Source: an uncultured Angelakisella sp. (GTDB lineage: Bacteria > Bacillota > Clostridia > Oscillospirales > Ruminococcaceae). From it: a stretch of DNA of 64,000 nucleotides. The notes beneath the pieces are model-generated. The model searched no databases. It was not told the DNA's origin and was given only the letters and a program-made list of their open reading frames with translations. The stretch spans positions 84,181-148,180 of the forward strand of contig CAKSYU010000001.1 of the NCBI GenBank assembly GCA_934524965.1, read 5' to 3'. The position numbers and the translations under genes are program-made. Shown here piece after piece: positions 26,975 through 35,481 of this stretch (its first letter is position 1; each line of letters opens with the position of its first letter).

Positions 26975-28552
26975 TTAGTTGCTCCGCTTCAGGTACTCTA
27001 CATAGTCCTTGCACAGCGGCATCTGGTTCTTGCCAAAGACCTTATCCAGATAGCTGTTGAACTTGGTCAGCTCGTCCTTCATAAAGCTGAGGGACAGCGA
27101 CTCGAACTTACGCAGAACCTTTTTGGAGACGATAAAATCGACAGCCTGTATTTCGGTGCCGCCGCAGGCGATGTAGCAGGGGACGAAATCGCTGACCTGC
27201 TTCATGATACGGTTACCGAAAGCAAGCCGGAAATTCTTGATGAGATAGTCGTTGAGGATATCCAGCTTATCCAGCATCTGCTGAGTAATGGGGTACTGCT
27301 CCCGTGCCTTTTCAAAAAGCTGCTCCAAATGATCGGTAGTAATGTAAATCGGGTCTGCCGGCTCACACTCAAACGGATCGGCGCGGCTGTCCAAATCGAT
27401 GGGAATGGCACGGTCGTACACCTTATCCGCCACCGCAAAGGTGGAGTCATCGTTGTTGATGGTGCCGACAAACCAGATATTATCTGGGATCTGCACGGTG
27501 CCGCCGTTGATGAGGCAGGGGTCGTTATCCCACACAGCGGTGACAATATCGACCTTCCATTCCTCCTTACGGGGAAGCTCCAAAATGGAGAGCATCTCGG
27601 CGAAGTAATACTCCACGCGCGCTATGTTCATCTCGTCCAAAATAATGAGATGCGGATCGCGGTAATAGTTCGCCTCATACACGGCACGCAGGAAGTCCGT
27701 CTCGGTGTATTTCTTGGTAAACTCGTTGTAATAGCCGTACAGCTCGGTACGCTCGCGCCATGCGGGCTGCACCGATACAACGGTGGAATCGTTTTGAACG
27801 AATTTACCGAAGGCGTAGGGCAGCGAGGTTTTACCGGTACCGGAAATACCCTGCAGAATAATGATGCGTGCCGTACCCATCGAGGCGATGAAGTATTCCA
27901 TCATGCTGAGGTCGTAGTAAAGCCCCAGCTGGGAAGCGGCATAACGGCGGAACTGGTCGCAAATATCCGCCAAGGTGATATCGTCATTGTAGATGGGCGG
28001 GTGGTACTCGGTCTTATAGAAATTATCCACCGAGGTAAGCCGGAAGAAGCGGCTCTCCGCCGGATCGACAGGCGGCGAGGTGATGGTATTTCGGTTGGAG
28101 GTGGGGACATATTCCCCGCTTTCCTCTCCCTCCTCGCCTGCCGCGGCTTCCGCTTCCAGCTGCTCCTGCGGCACACCCAGTTCCGCCACCTTCATTTGCA
28201 GCAGGCGGTCCTTTTCGTAGTTGGCGCGCAGCAGATCCCGCTGGAGATTGCGTACCTGCTTGACGACTTCATCGTACTTTTTCACCGGCACACGGAAGCG
28301 GAACAGCTTCCGGAGCAGCTTGACAAGGAATATGACGATGATGACCGCGACAGCGACCAGAACCAGCTCTGTAATGACCAGCATGATCCACTCCCCCGTG
28401 GAAAAGCTGCCGCTGGTCTCACGGATCAGCTTTAGCCGCATGGGGAAGTTGAACAGGTAGTTGACAAAGTTGAAAAAGGACGCGAATATATCCAGAAAAG
28501 CGCGGAACACCCGTCCGACGTCCTGATAAAAGTACCTCAAAAAGTTGTCCAT
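26975..28552 (-). CDS. Membrane-anchored McrB-like AAA+ ATPase
   Basis: A 525-residue protein. The amphipathic N-terminus precedes a transmembrane helix (about 55-80) and a coiled coil (about 90-140). A AAA+ domain follows: Walker A GISGTGKTS (about 235-243), Walker B LIILDEMN (302-309), sensor 1 GTINNDDS (363-370) and VYDRA (about 379-383) as arginine-finger region. DEMNIARVEYYFAEMLSILE and the whole core match the McrB/MoxR side of AAA+ proteins. Typical McrB proteins are soluble and carry a DNA-binding N-terminus; here that is replaced by a membrane anchor. Its partner is probably the next gene. A role in assembling, secreting or disassembling the surface structure is inferred. Confidence 0.85.
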   Translation of the reverse strand: MDNFLRYFYQDVGRVFRAFLDIFASFFNFVNYLFNFPMRLKLIRETSGSFSTGEWIMLVITELVLVAVAVIIVIFLVKLLRKLFRFRVPVKKYDEVVKQVRNLQRDLLRANYEKDRLLQMKVAELGVPQEQLEAEAAAGEEGEESGEYVPTSNRNTITSPPVDPAESRFFRLTSVDNFYKTEYHPPIYNDDITLADICDQFRRYAASQLGLYYDLSMMEYFIASMGTARIIILQGISGTGKTSLPYAFGKFVQNDSTVVSVQPAWRERTELYGYYNEFTKKYTETDFLRAVYEANYYRDPHLIILDEMNIARVEYYFAEMLSILELPRKEEWKVDIVTAVWDNDPCLINGGTVQIPDNIWFVGTINNDDSTFAVADKVYDRAIPIDLDSRADPFECEPADPIYITTDHLEQLFEKAREQYPITQQMLDKLDILNDYLIKNFRLAFGNRIMKQVSDFVPCYIACGGTEIQAVDFIVSKKVLRKFESLSLSFMKDELTKFNSYLDKVFGKNQMPLCKDYVEYLKRSN

Positions 28553-28616
28553 TTCTTACCTCTGCTCCTGCCCTTTTTAGGACATTGATGATGCCGCGGG
28601 GCGGCTGCGGGAAATA

Positions 28617-29642
28617 TCAGCCCTCGGCTTCGGTCTCCTCTTTGGCTTTGGCGGCAGCCTCCGCTTCCATTTCCGCCTTGATCTTGGCACGGATCTCCGC
28701 TTCCATAGCGGCACGTGCTTCCTCCTCTGCCTTGGCTTTTGCTTCCGCTTCGGCTTTTGCCTTGGCTTCCGCCTCCATCTCGGCACGCAGGCGTGCTTCC
28801 ATTTCCTCGGGGGTCTCCTTAGTCTCCTCGGCAGGGGTCTCCTCCTGTGCGGGAGCGGAAGCCGCCAGCAGCTCGGCGCGCAGCTTCTCACGCAGTTCGT
28901 TTTCCATACGCTTGCGCTCTGCCTGACGGTTCTCCTCCAGCTTGCGCTTTTCGTCCTCTACCAGATCCTCGTTCTTGCCGCGCTCCTTCTCATAGATCAG
29001 CTTGTTCTTCACGCTCTGGTACTCAAACAGCACACGGAAGAACTGGATAAGGTGATACAGGAAGAAGATAGCAACCGGAATGACCACAACAATGAGGAAG
29101 CCGGTGCTGGTCTGCAGATAATCAAACAGCTTGCCCAGTCCCGCAATCTTCATGCCGTTGTACTGACCGACGATCTCGGATTCATGGACGGTCAGCGAGT
29201 CTTCGATGGTGTTGTTATCACCCTTGGTCTGGAAGATAAGATAGCCGCCGCCATCGTAAATTTCGGTAATTCTATGGGTATTCAGCACACGCTCGCCGTC
29301 GATGACCGTCCAGTAGGTGATGATGTCACCGATCTGCAGCTCACTGGTGTCCTTTACGGCGGTATCAAAGATCAGATCGCCGGGCTTCATGGTCGGGTAC
29401 ATAGATTCTGTCTGAATAGACATGATGCGCAGCCCGAAAATGCTGGGAACGCCGTTGCCGCTGGTGCTGACATAGCTGGTGTAGGTGCAGATCGCCGCCA
29501 GAATGATAGCGATGACCAGCACGATGTTGATAATGGTATTAGCTACGCGCTTGCCCTTTTTGGGCTGCACCTCAATATCCTCCGTCTGCTGGGCAGCGTC
29601 GGCTTTCGGCTCCTTCTCTTTTTTTGTCCACTTTTTTTGCAT
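28617..29642 (-). CDS. Signal peptidase I, SipW/ER type, with long coiled-coil tail
   Basis: A 341-residue membrane protease. A basic N-terminus precedes TM1 (about 33-56). The catalytic serine is S80 in QTESMYPTM, histidine H123 in NTHRIT replaces the usual lysine, and the acidic pair lies in TKGDNNTIED (D142, D148). A second membrane segment (about 178-200) leads into a cytoplasmic tail (about 205-341) of K/E/A heptad-like repeats, far longer than in known SipW. The gene is flanked by a WLEGQD exported protein and the AAA+ ATPase. It is the likely processing enzyme for the TYAWF-leader proteins; the tail may dock the cytoplasmic coiled-coil protein or the ATPase (inference). Confidence 0.9.
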   Translation of the reverse strand: MQKKWTKKEKEPKADAAQQTEDIEVQPKKGKRVANTIINIVLVIAIILAAICTYTSYVSTSGNGVPSIFGLRIMSIQTESMYPTMKPGDLIFDTAVKDTSELQIGDIITYWTVIDGERVLNTHRITEIYDGGGYLIFQTKGDNNTIEDSLTVHESEIVGQYNGMKIAGLGKLFDYLQTSTGFLIVVVIPVAIFFLYHLIQFFRVLFEYQSVKNKLIYEKERGKNEDLVEDEKRKLEENRQAERKRMENELREKLRAELLAASAPAQEETPAEETKETPEEMEARLRAEMEAEAKAKAEAEAKAKAEEEARAAMEAEIRAKIKAEMEAEAAAKAKEETEAEG

Positions 29643-29709
29643 GGGTACTCTCCCTCCATCGTTTGCGTCTTTATTTTGATAACAGACGGTTCCTCAAGCC
29701 CGTCCTGTT

Positions 29710-30708
29710 CTATCCGGGAATATCCTGCAGACCGGTCTGTCCGCTGTATTCGGTGGTGAACTGAACATTAGCCAGGATCTGCGCTTCTTTTACAATATTC
29801 GTGCAGTCGATATCCTGTCCCTCCAGCCACACATAAAGCCGGATACGGTACATCTCTCCCGCGCGTATACTGAAAAGCCTTGTGCTTGTGGTAAACTTCC
29901 CCAACGATTTAATGGTAACATCTCGCTGCACCGGATACGCCTCCGACCATGTGGAGGCGGACTGCAGGATCAGCCGGTCGCTCAGCGTCTTGGTGCCGTC
30001 TATGCTGGGGGTCTCCACATAGCCGCTCGGTTCCTTTTCCAGGTGCCGGTCACAATTCGGCTCGTAGATATAAAATACCGAGGTGCCGTTATCGGTCCCG
30101 TTGGCAGGGTCTATCTTAGTGATGCGAAAGCCCAGCCGCACAGCCGTTTCCGCCCCGTTGCCGCCATCGTAGTGCAGAATGGTCTGCCCGTCCCACACCG
30201 GCGTACCGATCACGAAAGTCCCCGCGCCGTTCTGCCCCTCGTTCACCTCCACGGCGTCCGCCAGCGAGACATTGCAGCTCTCATCGGTGCGGGCAAAGAA
30301 GGTGCCTACCACATAGTAGCCCTCTATATCGGAGCGGTTGGCGTTGTTTTCATCGGTAAGCGCACGGTACTGCTCGGTCATGCGCCCGTCGTTCCCGTAA
30401 ATAATGGTCATAAAGCTCTGCTGCTTTTCCGACCATGTCACGGGCTTCAGCGGGGCGGTATCCTTGTTTACCAGATCGGGGAAATTGATCTGCTGTCCCC
30501 AGCCTTCATCGGGGGCATCATACGCCGCTGCAAGCTGCAGTCCCGTGCCGGAATTGATATAGACCGCCATCTCACGCACGGAGGGCGTGCGGCTGATGGA
30601 AAACCATGTATAACTGGCGACCACCAGCAGCGACAGCAGCGCTATCAGAATGCATATGTACACCACCGTGCGCATTTTTTGTTGTTTGTTGTTTATGATG
30701 GCATTCAA
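29710..30708 (-). CDS. WLEGQD-family exported surface protein (short paralogue)
   Basis: A 332-residue exported protein. The probable start is TTG at 30706-30708, after AAAGGGATAAG; an internal ATG at codon 12 is an alternative that would still keep the leader. The hydrophobic leader (about 13-35) ends in SYTWFSISRTPSV, a TYAWF variant. The extracellular part contains NDGRMTEQYR, YEPNCDRH and, near the C-terminus, RIRLYVWLEGQDIDCT with a lone cysteine. It is paralogous to the 456-residue protein at 14785-16155 and lies directly upstream of the long-tailed signal peptidase. Function unknown; minor subunit or cap is possible. Confidence 0.75.
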   Translation of the reverse strand: MNAIINNKQQKMRTVVYICILIALLSLLVVASYTWFSISRTPSVREMAVYINSGTGLQLAAAYDAPDEGWGQQINFPDLVNKDTAPLKPVTWSEKQQSFMTIIYGNDGRMTEQYRALTDENNANRSDIEGYYVVGTFFARTDESCNVSLADAVEVNEGQNGAGTFVIGTPVWDGQTILHYDGGNGAETAVRLGFRITKIDPANGTDNGTSVFYIYEPNCDRHLEKEPSGYVETPSIDGTKTLSDRLILQSASTWSEAYPVQRDVTIKSLGKFTTSTRLFSIRAGEMYRIRLYVWLEGQDIDCTNIVKEAQILANVQFTTEYSGQTGLQDIPG

Positions 30709-30773
30709 AAGCGCTTATCCCTTTCTGCCCCGCGCGGGGCGGTCTATTCATGCCAAATGACTGCCTGTAAAAA

Positions 30774-32969
30774 TCAGCCGCCGGAGGTATTATTGTTCTT
30801 GCCGTCCTTCAGCGCTGTATTCTGCGCGGGCATAAGCTGCGCGCTGCTGCTGAACTGCAGGTTCAGGGTGCCGGTCATGGATTGCAGCGCGGAAGCCGCC
30901 ACCATGGAGTTATTCACCACGCTGCCGTCCAGATAAACCAGCGCGGTAACAATCATCGGCGTATCGGCTTCCAGCGCGGTAATGGCGGTCGAGGTGATCT
31001 TATTGCCGATGGTAATACCGCCGGTTTGATGGGTCGTTCCATCTGCGTTGGGTTTCGTTGTCATGGAGAATTCATACAGGTACAGCTTGGCGGTCACGGT
31101 ATTGGTGCCGTCCTCTGCGGTTTTGAACTCTACTGTGCCTGTTGCGGGGAGGTTATTATACTCCGCCTTGGAGATAATATCCGACTTCTGATAAGTCGTC
31201 GCGGTCTCCGAGGGGAAGGCATTCAGATAGGCGAAATTATCGTCAGTCTGATCCTTTAACTGAGTATAGTTATTCTTCCCCAACGTGGTATCCAGCTTGG
31301 CAAGCTTCAGCACATTCTGGCTCTTATCCATAAAGACCACGCGCACGCCATTCATCAGCTTCACCATCTTGGTGGCGGAAAGTCCCGCTTCCGTCTTAAA
31401 GGTCATGTAGCTGCCGCCGCCCTGCAGGGCTTCGTTCTGGGAGCTGCCATCATTGTAGATCCGGTTTGCCGGATCGGTTTGCAGCTGCAGGCTGCTGTTG
31501 GTAGCATTGGTACGGAACGCCAGATCAATGGCATAGCCGTAGTAATCGGTGATGGCGCTGCTGCCCGTTGCCTCAATCAGCTCCTGCGCTGACAGCTTGT
31601 TGCTGCACGCGGTAAGGATCGGCGGGTTGTAGGTAGTCTTAGTCTCCATGCCGACATCTACATCTTTCAAGGAATTTCCTCCAACAGTCACCTCTTTGAC
31701 TGTGACCGTTGCCGTGTAGTCGCCCACAAAGTCCGCAATCTCACTCAGCAAGCCGCTGCCGCTGGGTACGGTAATGTTCAAGCCTCCCTGAACCAGTTTC
31801 ACTGCTGCATCGAAGTTGATTGAGCCGTCTGAGTTCTTCAGTTCCGCTTTCAATTCAGTGACATTTTTGCCGCCAAGGGTCATCTTATCTATATTCACCA
31901 AAGGGGTGATAATGCCGGAAATTTCAGACCATGTATAGGTTCTGTTCTGGTTTATAAATGTATCGCACTTCTCAGTTGCATCTTTCACCAATTTTTTTGT
32001 ATTTTCCAGCTTGGTGATAAAACCGGAAATATCATATTCCGTCGTAATGGCGGGGTATTTCGCATCAAGTTCCGCCAGTGTCAGTGTGTTGATTTCCTCC
32101 AGCGCTGCCTGATAGGTTTCCGCAGTAATCCCGCTGGCTTTGGTGGTGATGTAACCGGCATAGACCTGCCGCATACCGTTTTCGATCTGGTCCACGGCAG
32201 CCTGCATATCCACCGCCAAGGCTTTGATATTCTCGATATCCTGCTTGGTGTAGCCGTCTTCCTTGCCTTGGAGCGCATAAGCCACCGCGATGCTTGCCAT
32301 ATTGCCGCCGTGGGTATTCAGGGCGGTGCTGGCGGCGCTGCGGGCACTGGTGGTAAAGTTGGAGATCTGCGTGCGGGCAGCGTTCATGCCCAGCTGGAAG
32401 GTGCTCATATTAGCGGCGGTGCCGATGGCGCGCACGCCGTAGCCCGTCTCATTAAAGGCTTTGTCCTCTGCCTTGTAGATGCTTGCCACAGCCTTTTCTT
32501 CCAGCTTTTTCACTCTGCCGTCCTCGCCATATACAGGGGTTTTCAGCAGGGTACCTAATATTGTATAGTCGTCGGTCCCTTCGATACCAGACTGTTTAAT
32601 ATTCAACCGCGAGGGCTGCAGGATAATATTGCTTAAGCCATAGGTGGCGCTTTCCAGATCCACCAGGTTGCCCCAAGTCAGGTTGGCTGTCACCGCGTTC
32701 TGCTCGGTAGTGGCGTTTTCATCAATATCGCCCATATCCAGCCGGCTCAGGTCTGTCCAGCTATCCTTATCCAGCAGGGCGATCTCCAGCGCACCGTTGG
32801 CGCCCACCTGCGTTTGAATGCCCTTGACCTCCGGTGCGGTGGACATCACAAACCACGCATAGGAGCTTGTCACCATCATAATGCCGCTTACCAGCAGCAT
32901 GGATAACGCGGAGTACAGCTTGCGCCGCATAGAGGCTCCGCTTCCCTGCGGCATTGTCATCTTCTTCAT
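30774..32969 (-). CDS. Fibre-subunit-like protein B (TYAWF-leader family)
   Basis: A 731-residue exported protein. The leader (about 14-37) ends SYAWFVMSTAPEVKG. It shares with the next upstream gene product, in the same order, GANGALEIALL, LTWGNLVDL, YGEDGRVKKL, a central helical region (about 170-340), YGYAIDLAFRTNATNSSL, MTFKTE, VRVVFMD, LVYLDGSVVNNSMV, and a closing LNLQFSSSAQLMPAQNTALKDG. It is therefore a paralogue of the 702-residue protein and of the N-terminal part of the 2298-residue protein. No sortase signal is present. Most likely a structural subunit processed by the SipW-type peptidases. ATG with GGAGGAAGAAC upstream. Confidence 0.82.
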   Translation of the reverse strand: MKKMTMPQGSGASMRRKLYSALSMLLVSGIMMVTSSYAWFVMSTAPEVKGIQTQVGANGALEIALLDKDSWTDLSRLDMGDIDENATTEQNAVTANLTWGNLVDLESATYGLSNIILQPSRLNIKQSGIEGTDDYTILGTLLKTPVYGEDGRVKKLEEKAVASIYKAEDKAFNETGYGVRAIGTAANMSTFQLGMNAARTQISNFTTSARSAASTALNTHGGNMASIAVAYALQGKEDGYTKQDIENIKALAVDMQAAVDQIENGMRQVYAGYITTKASGITAETYQAALEEINTLTLAELDAKYPAITTEYDISGFITKLENTKKLVKDATEKCDTFINQNRTYTWSEISGIITPLVNIDKMTLGGKNVTELKAELKNSDGSINFDAAVKLVQGGLNITVPSGSGLLSEIADFVGDYTATVTVKEVTVGGNSLKDVDVGMETKTTYNPPILTACSNKLSAQELIEATGSSAITDYYGYAIDLAFRTNATNSSLQLQTDPANRIYNDGSSQNEALQGGGSYMTFKTEAGLSATKMVKLMNGVRVVFMDKSQNVLKLAKLDTTLGKNNYTQLKDQTDDNFAYLNAFPSETATTYQKSDIISKAEYNNLPATGTVEFKTAEDGTNTVTAKLYLYEFSMTTKPNADGTTHQTGGITIGNKITSTAITALEADTPMIVTALVYLDGSVVNNSMVAASALQSMTGTLNLQFSSSAQLMPAQNTALKDGKNNNTSGG

Positions 32970-33225
32970 GTTCTTCCTCCGTCACTTGTCACATTTTTAT
33001 ATTGCCCGTGGTTCACACCAGGGAGCGCCCTTTGCCGCTGCCGCCCATGCCGCGGCGGTAAAGGCCGCCCCCCGGTAAAACGGCTGTCCCCCAATTCCGT
33101 TCCATTGGGTGCCGTGCCGTTTTTCCCGGAGCACGATAGTCTGCCCCCCGCAGCCGCCCATGGGGCGGGGTTGCCCCCGCCCCCACAGACATGCCATAGG
33201 GTGCGTATTTTTGCTTTACCAAGGA
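32970..33225 (-). other. Structured intercistronic region between two subunit genes
   Basis: The largest internal gap of the locus (256 bp) holds no gene. It contains nested GC-rich inverted repeats. One outer stem is CCCGGTAAAACGGC (33075-33088 area) / GCCGTGCCGTTTTTCCCGG enclosing CCCAATTCC/TTGGG; another is GGGCGGGG/CCCCGCCCC near 33163-33187. It could stabilise or partly terminate the upstream message. Confidence 0.5.
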
Positions 33226-35334
33226 TCAGTTGTTGGTGCCGTTTTTCAGTGCGCTGTTCTCCATGGGCTTCAGCTCAGCACTGCTCTTGAACTGCAGGTT
33301 CAGAGAACCGGTAACAGACTTCTCGGCGTTGGCAACCATGCCGTTATCCACCATATCGCCATCCAGGTAAACCAGTACGGAAATTCTGGTGGCGGTGTTC
33401 TGCTGCAGCGCCATCAGCTTGTCGACATCAGCAGTTCTTGCGGTCAGGGTCATTACGCCATTCGCATCAACGGTCGCATCCATCAGTGCCAGCTTGCCGG
33501 TGGTCTTGCCATCAGCACTGGAGATACCGGTCAGCTGAGCGATACCATAAATGGTGCCGCTCTCGGGATCAAAGAATACCACACGGATCGCGGTCATCAG
33601 CTTGGCAACCTGTGCGTCTTGCAGAATGGGGGTAGTGCCGTTCATAACAGACTTAAAGGTCATGGTGCTGCCCGCGCCCATGGTTGCGGTATTCGAAGCA
33701 TCGGTGTAAACACGCTGTACGCCGTCGCTCGCCAGCAGCAAGTTGCTGTCGGTCGCGTTGGTGCGTACCGCCAAATCGATGATGTAGCCATAGGTATCGG
33801 TAATATATGTAACAACACCAGTGGTATTAGTGTTTGCCGTAATACCGCCGATAAGATCAGTTACCGCATTGGTTTTGGTCGAGCTGGTCTTCATGGTAAC
33901 TGTTGCATTTTCCAGGGTCAACTGATCGGTATTAATATTGACGTCATTCCTTATCGCCGAATAATTGCCGGTAACATCGGCAATACCGACAAACAGACCA
34001 CTGTCGTCCTGCATATCAATAATCGCGTTGGTCGCTACACCAGCCTTAGCCAGCTTTACTGCATCAACACTAACTTTGTTATTCGTGGTATCCCACTTCC
34101 AAACAGTACCGTCGTAGTTGCCGGTCGCATCTGCAGGATTGGGCTTGTTCAGGCTCAAACCGTTCAGCTTTACCTTAGTGGTATCTACCAGGCACTTCAC
34201 GGCATCGGCGTATTCCTCGTTAGTCACATGGCCTCTTGCCGTGGTAACAGCAGCTCTCATGGCGGTCAATTTGTCAACTGCGCCGGTGAAAGCAGTAGCT
34301 TCTGTCGGAGCCGCGACCCCTTTACCTTCCAGTACAGTTTTGATCTGGGTATAAGTACCGTTGGCTACGGTAACAGCAGGCGTACCATTTGCTTCATCTG
34401 CTGCGACTGCCTCCAGCTTCATCGCCGCTTCATAGTCGGCAGCGCCCAGCTTGTTAGCGGCATAGGCACGCAGCACATCGCCGTATGCCAGATCGATCTT
34501 ATCCAAACCGGCATCAATGCCGTCCAGCAGGTTGGTGATTGCGGTTTTCTGAGTTTCATTAAGCACGTAATTATTTCCAGTAGCCAAACCCAGAACAGCA
34601 TTAAACAGGTTCTGCATATTGGTTTCCAGGCTTGCCTGAACAAGGTTCTTGGCAGCATTCAGGTTGCTGGTATAGGCAGCCTTAGAAGCTCTCAGACCCT
34701 TCTCCTGCGCGCTCATGTTGCCGCTCTCGCCTACCGCACGCACGCCGTAGGTATTCTCGGTACCAGCCACAAAGCCCTGACCACCTTCGGCAAGCTTCGC
34801 CGAGAACAGAGTGGTGCCGGTAATATCCTTTACACGACCGTCATTGCCATAGGTGGGGGTCAGCAGGGGGCTGGTAAGAACCAGTTTGGTAAGATTCGTA
34901 TTACCATCGGCTTTTTCATTGTTCAGCCGTGCGGGCATCAGCTGGATCTTATCCAGACCATAGAAGTTGTTGGAGTTGTCAGCTTTGTAGCTCAGATCCA
35001 CCAGGTTACCCCAAGTAAGGTTCGACTTACCAAGATTGTTCGTTGCCGCGGAAGAATCGCCTACCGCAGAGGTGATCTTATCAAGGTTCTTAAAGGTATT
35101 GCTGTTCTCATCGGTACCGCTGGTCAGCAGCGCCATTTCCAGGTTGCCGTTGGCGCCTACGCTGGTGCTGATACCCTTTACCTCCGGCGCCGTAGAAAGC
35201 GTGAACCACGCATAGGTGGAGGAAACCAGCATAATGCTGGAAACCAGCAGCATGGAGATGGCAGCCATCAGCTTATTACGGAGACCGAAAGGCATCAGAA
35301 CTTTTTTCTTCTTTTTGTCTTTTTGGTTTTCCAT
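33226..35334 (-). CDS. Fibre-subunit-like protein A (TYAWF-leader family)
   Basis: A 702-residue exported protein. A lysine-rich start is followed by a hydrophobic leader (about 18-42) ending STYAWFTLSTAPEVKG. The shared core blocks are GANGNLEMALL, LTWGNLVDL, PTYGNDGRVKD, YGVRAVG, a central helical region (about 205-350), YGYIIDLAVRTNATDSNL, MTFKS, IRVVFFD, LVYLDGDMVDNGMV and SLNLQFKSSAELKPMENSALKNG. It has no cysteine visible in the core and no cell-wall anchor. The gene has a good AAAGGAGTAAGAG site, an AT-rich region before it and a hairpin region after it, so it may be the most abundant product of the locus (inference). Confidence 0.82.
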   Translation of the reverse strand: MENQKDKKKKKVLMPFGLRNKLMAAISMLLVSSIMLVSSTYAWFTLSTAPEVKGISTSVGANGNLEMALLTSGTDENSNTFKNLDKITSAVGDSSAATNNLGKSNLTWGNLVDLSYKADNSNNFYGLDKIQLMPARLNNEKADGNTNLTKLVLTSPLLTPTYGNDGRVKDITGTTLFSAKLAEGGQGFVAGTENTYGVRAVGESGNMSAQEKGLRASKAAYTSNLNAAKNLVQASLETNMQNLFNAVLGLATGNNYVLNETQKTAITNLLDGIDAGLDKIDLAYGDVLRAYAANKLGAADYEAAMKLEAVAADEANGTPAVTVANGTYTQIKTVLEGKGVAAPTEATAFTGAVDKLTAMRAAVTTARGHVTNEEYADAVKCLVDTTKVKLNGLSLNKPNPADATGNYDGTVWKWDTTNNKVSVDAVKLAKAGVATNAIIDMQDDSGLFVGIADVTGNYSAIRNDVNINTDQLTLENATVTMKTSSTKTNAVTDLIGGITANTNTTGVVTYITDTYGYIIDLAVRTNATDSNLLLASDGVQRVYTDASNTATMGAGSTMTFKSVMNGTTPILQDAQVAKLMTAIRVVFFDPESGTIYGIAQLTGISSADGKTTGKLALMDATVDANGVMTLTARTADVDKLMALQQNTATRISVLVYLDGDMVDNGMVANAEKSVTGSLNLQFKSSAELKPMENSALKNGTNN

Positions 35335-35481
35335 TCTCTCTTACTCCTTTCGAGAATTTGGATATATTTGGCGGAATAGCCCTCCGTCGGGGGTTTTTAT
35401 ATCAATTACGGCGGCGGCAGCATGGAACGGCATCTTCCGCTTCCGCAATATAATATACATTTTGTAATATTTTGTCGTATT
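35335..35481 (-). promoter_or_regulatory. AT-rich leader, possible internal promoter of subunit A
   Basis: Between two genes of the locus a 35-bp AT-rich block (35446-35480) contains TATATT and TATTAT on the minus strand but no good -35 box. It leaves a leader of about 100 bases with a C/G-rich hairpin near 35380-35395. Offered as a possible internal promoter only. Confidence 0.35.

Noticed and set aside
25102..28552. McrBC restriction system for defence
   Set aside because: The ATPase has a membrane anchor, the partner shows no visible nuclease motif, and both lie within an operon of secreted proteins with no methyltransferase or other defence gene nearby.
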